Below the pieces are notes generated by a model. It saw nothing but the letters and a program-made list of their open reading frames with translations. It did no database searches and was not told the origin of the DNA. From positions 57,108 through 121,107 of the forward strand of contig JADLDB010000065.1 in the NCBI GenBank assembly GCA_020846875.1: DNA of 64,000 nucleotides, in the 5' to 3' direction. This DNA comes from Myxococcales bacterium. Lineage in GTDB: Bacteria > Myxococcota > Myxococcia > Myxococcales > Myxococcaceae. This document shows, piece by piece, positions 61,613 to 64,000 of this stretch (positions are counted from its first letter, which is position 1; every line of letters starts with the position of its first letter). Position numbers and translations under genes: made by a program.

Positions 61613-61981
61613 CTACTTCTTGCCGCCCTTCGCCTGGGTCAGCTCTTCCTGCAGGCGCCGCTTCTCCAACTCGAGGGTGACGAGCTGCCGGGACAGCTCG
61701 GCGCTGCTCTCGGCCTGGGTGTCACAGCTGGCCTGCTGCTCGTCGAGCTTCTTCTGGGCGGCCTTGAGCTGCGCCTTCACCTCGTCGTTGGCCTTGAGGG
61801 CCGTGGCGGTGCGCGACCGCTCCTGCTCGACGCGGCTCTTTCCCAGCACCAGCACCACGATGGTGAGGAAGATCGACGCGGCCAGGAGCATCCACGGGAG
61901 TGGGGAGGCGCGCGGGCGCCGGCTGCCCACCGCCGGCATCTCCAGCGACTCCCGTCGAACGTCGTCCCAGGGGCTGCTCAT
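61613..61981 (-). CDS. Membrane-anchored coiled-coil protein
   Basis: 122-aa protein with a polar N-terminus (25-30 residues), one transmembrane helix (PWMLLAASIFLTIVVLVLG) and a periplasmic coiled coil (RTATALKANDEVKAQLKAAQ; SRQLVTLELEKRRLQEELTQ). It could tether or space an envelope complex, but nothing in the context identifies a partner. Lies 49 bp upstream of the exported protein gene on the same strand. Confidence 0.7.
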   Translation of the reverse strand: MSSPWDDVRRESLEMPAVGSRRPRASPLPWMLLAASIFLTIVVLVLGKSRVEQERSRTATALKANDEVKAQLKAAQKKLDEQQASCDTQAESSAELSRQLVTLELEKRRLQEELTQAKGGKK

Positions 61982-61993
61982 GTGGGCAACAGC

Positions 61994-62680
61994 CTACAGC
62001 AAGCTGAGCTGAACGGTGCGAGCTGGTTCGAGGCAGGAAGGATCGTCGAAGGTGGCCTTGTTCACGTGGGGCGTGACGGCGTACTCGGCCAGCGGTGCGC
62101 CGTGCCAGGGGTGGAGCAGCTCCTGGAGGGCGGCGAGATCGTACGCGGGGCCGGACAGCCAGCGGCGGCGGGCTTCCTCGTCGAGGAAGACGGGCATGCG
62201 ATCGTGCAGCGGGCGCACCAGCTCGTTGGCGGCGCTGGTGATCACGGTGAAGGTGTTGACGTCGAGGCCTTCGGGCGAGCGCCAGCGGCTCCACAGCCCG
62301 GCCATGGCCAACAGTTCTCCTGACTTCGCGTGGATGAAGTGCGGCTCTTTCGTACGGCCGGAGCGCTGCCACTCGTAGAAGCCGTCGCAGGGGATGAGGC
62401 AGCGGTGCCGGGGCAAGAGCTCCTTGAAGGCGGTCTTCTTCGCCACCGTCTCGGCGCGGGCGTTGATCATCCGCGAAGCGATCTTCGCCTCCTTCGCCCA
62501 GTGTGGCAGCAGGCCCCAGCGGGCGACGGTGAGCGTCTTCGGGGCGGCGTCGGTGATGATCGGCGCGGCCTGCAGCGGGGCGATGTTGAAGCGCGGCGGC
62601 AGGGCCTCGGGCACCTCCTCGAGGTGGAAGACCTTCTGCAGCTCGGCCGGGGAGGCCTTGAGGACGTAGCGGCCGCACAT
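61994..62680 (-). CDS. YedK/HMCES-type SOS-response-associated protein
   Basis: 228-aa protein of the SRAP family. Catalytic Cys2 is in MCGRY; further conserved blocks are RFNIAPLQ, INARAET, IPCDGFYEW and HDRMPV. The family forms a covalent thiazolidine bond with abasic sites in single-stranded DNA and protects them during repair. Length fits. It lies 12 bp upstream of the coiled-coil gene. Confidence 0.92.
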   Translation of the reverse strand: MCGRYVLKASPAELQKVFHLEEVPEALPPRFNIAPLQAAPIITDAAPKTLTVARWGLLPHWAKEAKIASRMINARAETVAKKTAFKELLPRHRCLIPCDGFYEWQRSGRTKEPHFIHAKSGELLAMAGLWSRWRSPEGLDVNTFTVITSAANELVRPLHDRMPVFLDEEARRRWLSGPAYDLAALQELLHPWHGAPLAEYAVTPHVNKATFDDPSCLEPARTVQLSLL

Positions 62681-62725
62681 GACGCGTGCTCAACGGTAAC
62701 GGCCCCGGCCGCTCCTGCCTACACC

Positions 62726-63310
62726 TCAGCCCACGACGGCCCAGGGCTCGTCATGTCCCGGGCTGGCGATGAAGACGAAGTCCGGCGTGGTGGGCAGCGC
62801 GAGGAAGGCCTCTTCGGCGCGGAGGCGGGGCAGGGCGGCATGGAGCCAGACGAAGCTGCGCAGCACCAGCGCGCGGGCCAGCGCTTCGCCTGGGCGGGAG
62901 TCGAGCAGCGCTTCGTCCTCGCCCAGCTCGCTCAGCATCACCCCGGCGGTGCACAGCGCGAAGGCGGGGTGCTCGCGGAAGTGCCGTGCGCCGCGACGGA
63001 AGCTCGGCCCGTCACGCCGCAGCTCCGCGAGGCCATCGGCCCACACGTCCTGGGGCAGGTACGGGGCCACCTCAGTTCCCTTGTAGGAGAAGGACACCGC
63101 GGCGAGGCGCGCGCCGGGCAGCTTCGCGAGCGCGCGGGCCCAGCCCACCAGGGACGCCTTCAGTTCGTCGTGCAGGCGCGAGATCTCGGCCTCGTCATCG
63201 AGGGCGCTCCAGCGTTCGCGCCACGGCGCCGGCAGGCCGGAGAGCTCGACCGCGCTCAGAGCGCGTGCGGGGTGGGTGAGGTCTTCGGCGCTCCACACGG
63301 GCCGCACCAT
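62726..63310 (-). CDS. Unknown conserved-looking soluble protein
   Basis: 194-aa protein, mostly helical, no signal peptide (GWARALAKLPGARLAAVSFS; QDVWADGLAELRRDGPSFRR; ALVLRSFVWLHAALPRLRAE). No family recognised. The ATG at 63310 is 30 bp from the divergent start of the lipase maturation factor gene, so a very short shared regulatory region lies between them. Confidence 0.65.
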   Translation of the reverse strand: MVRPVWSAEDLTHPARALSAVELSGLPAPWRERWSALDDEAEISRLHDELKASLVGWARALAKLPGARLAAVSFSYKGTEVAPYLPQDVWADGLAELRRDGPSFRRGARHFREHPAFALCTAGVMLSELGEDEALLDSRPGEALARALVLRSFVWLHAALPRLRAEEAFLALPTTPDFVFIASPGHDEPWAVVG

Positions 63311-63340
63311 ACGCGAGAGAACCGGTATGAAGCTGGGCCG

Positions 63341-64000
63341 GTGCAGCTCACCCGGCGGATCTTCTTCGTCGTCTTCGGCCTCACCGCGCTCGTCGCCGTG
63401 GGGAGCTTCTGGGCGCAGCTGCCCGGCCTGGTGGGGAGGAACGGCGTCGCCCCCGCGGGCCAGTTGATCGACGCGCTGCACCGCGCGAAAGACCTCTCCT
63501 TCTGGGAGCTGCCCACCCTGGCGTGGTTGTCGAGCGCAGACTGGCTCTTGCACGTCCTCTGTGCGCTCGGGGTGGCGAGCAGCCTGGCGCTCATCCTGGG
63601 CCTTGGGCCGCGCCTCGCGTGCCTGGTGCTGTGGGCGAGCTGGCTGTCCCTCACCCAGGTCTGTCACCCGTTCCTCGACTTCCAGTGGGACATCCTCCTC
63701 ACCGAGGCGGCCTTCTTCGCCGCGCTCTATGCCCCGGGCGGCTGGCGCGGGCGCTGGGAGGAGGAGCCGCTCCCCGTGGCGCGCTTCCTCATGGCCTGGC
63801 TCGCCTGCAAGGTGACGCTGGAGTCCGGCCTGGTGAAGCTGGGCAGCGGCGATCCGACGTGGCGCGATCTGACGGCCCTCACCTACCACTGGTGGACGCA
63901 GCCGTTGCCCACCTGGTCGAGCCACCTCTTCGCCGCCCTCCCGCTCGCGGTGCAGAAGGCGCTGTGCGCGGTGATGTTCGTGCTGGAGCTGCCGATCCCG
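63341..64000 (+). CDS. Lipase maturation factor family protein, 3' end outside window
   Basis: The reading frame from GTG 63341 is open to the window edge (220 residues visible). It is a polytopic membrane protein with the family motifs FDFQWDILLTEAAFFAAL-type (HPFLDFQWDILL), ESGLVKLGSGDPTWRDLTAL and TYHWWTQPLPTW. Lipase maturation factor 1 homologues help fold secreted lipases in vertebrates; bacterial members have no defined role. Start assignment is tentative because no clear ribosome site is seen. Confidence 0.88.
   Translation, partial: MQLTRRIFFVVFGLTALVAVGSFWAQLPGLVGRNGVAPAGQLIDALHRAKDLSFWELPTLAWLSSADWLLHVLCALGVASSLALILGLGPRLACLVLWASWLSLTQVCHPFLDFQWDILLTEAAFFAALYAPGGWRGRWEEEPLPVARFLMAWLACKVTLESGLVKLGSGDPTWRDLTALTYHWWTQPLPTWSSHLFAALPLAVQKALCAVMFVLELPIP

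Overview
The window is GC-rich DNA with tightly packed genes, many GTG starts and frequent 4-bp start/stop overlaps. A Ser/Thr kinase sits beside PEGA and TPR proteins, and there are glycine-rich beta-helix surface proteins, many TPR lipoproteins and a non-flagellar type III secretion system (T3SS) of an unusual, flagellum-like composition. Together these point to a member of the Myxococcota. This is inferred from gene content; no rRNA or other taxonomic marker is present. No gap between genes exceeds about 300 bp, and no tRNA, CRISPR array, insertion sequence or prophage was seen.

Layout. 1-10.4 kb: cell-surface and housekeeping genes (glycine-rich protein cut by the window edge, PHP-type lipoprotein, UDPGP-type nucleotidyltransferase, trmJ-like methyltransferase, membrane protein with conserved His/Trp, lipoprotein, beta-barrels). 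10.6-16.8 kb: Fpg/Nei-type DNA glycosylase, then a coupled run of PEGA/beta-barrel protein, TPR protein, Ser/Thr kinase and LpxL-like acyltransferase. 16.7-19.9 kb (minus): LolD-like ATPase, LolA-like protein and outer-membrane barrel, with no permease. 20-20.8 kb: HEAT-repeat protein.

20.8-41.6 kb is the T3SS island and the main interest. It holds a putative secreted protein, a TPR protein, a FlgM-like small protein, a FliA-type sigma factor, sctI, sctJ, a protein in the sctK position, sctL, sctN, sctO, sctP, sctQ (with a probable internal start giving SctQ-C), a FliO-like gene, sctR, sctS, sctT, sctU, a free-standing duplicate of the SctU C-terminal domain (FlhX-like), an unknown gene, three SycD/LcrH-like TPR chaperones around a second putative secreted protein, and sctV. 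A tail-anchored double-FHA protein lies convergent to sctV. No secretin and no canonical SctD was found. A GCAAC-N16-CGATAA element with sigma-28 spacing lies upstream of exactly three genes: sctI and the two putative secreted proteins, which share a C-terminal motif. The simplest reading is a flagellar-style sigma-28/anti-sigma checkpoint that times expression of the exported parts of a non-flagellar T3SS. This is inference from sequence.

41.6-47 kb: TPR lipoprotein, small beta-barrel, divergent RDD and SpoIIM-family membrane proteins, and a large lipoprotein. 47-52.6 kb (minus): a NAD-linked [NiFe]-hydrogenase operon (hoxF, hoxU, hoxY, hoxH, maturation protease) running into lspA. 52.8-59.8 kb: addB-addA-type recombination nuclease/helicase. 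59.8 kb to the end: purA, two small envelope proteins, a YedK/HMCES-type protein, an unknown protein and the start of a lipase maturation factor family gene.
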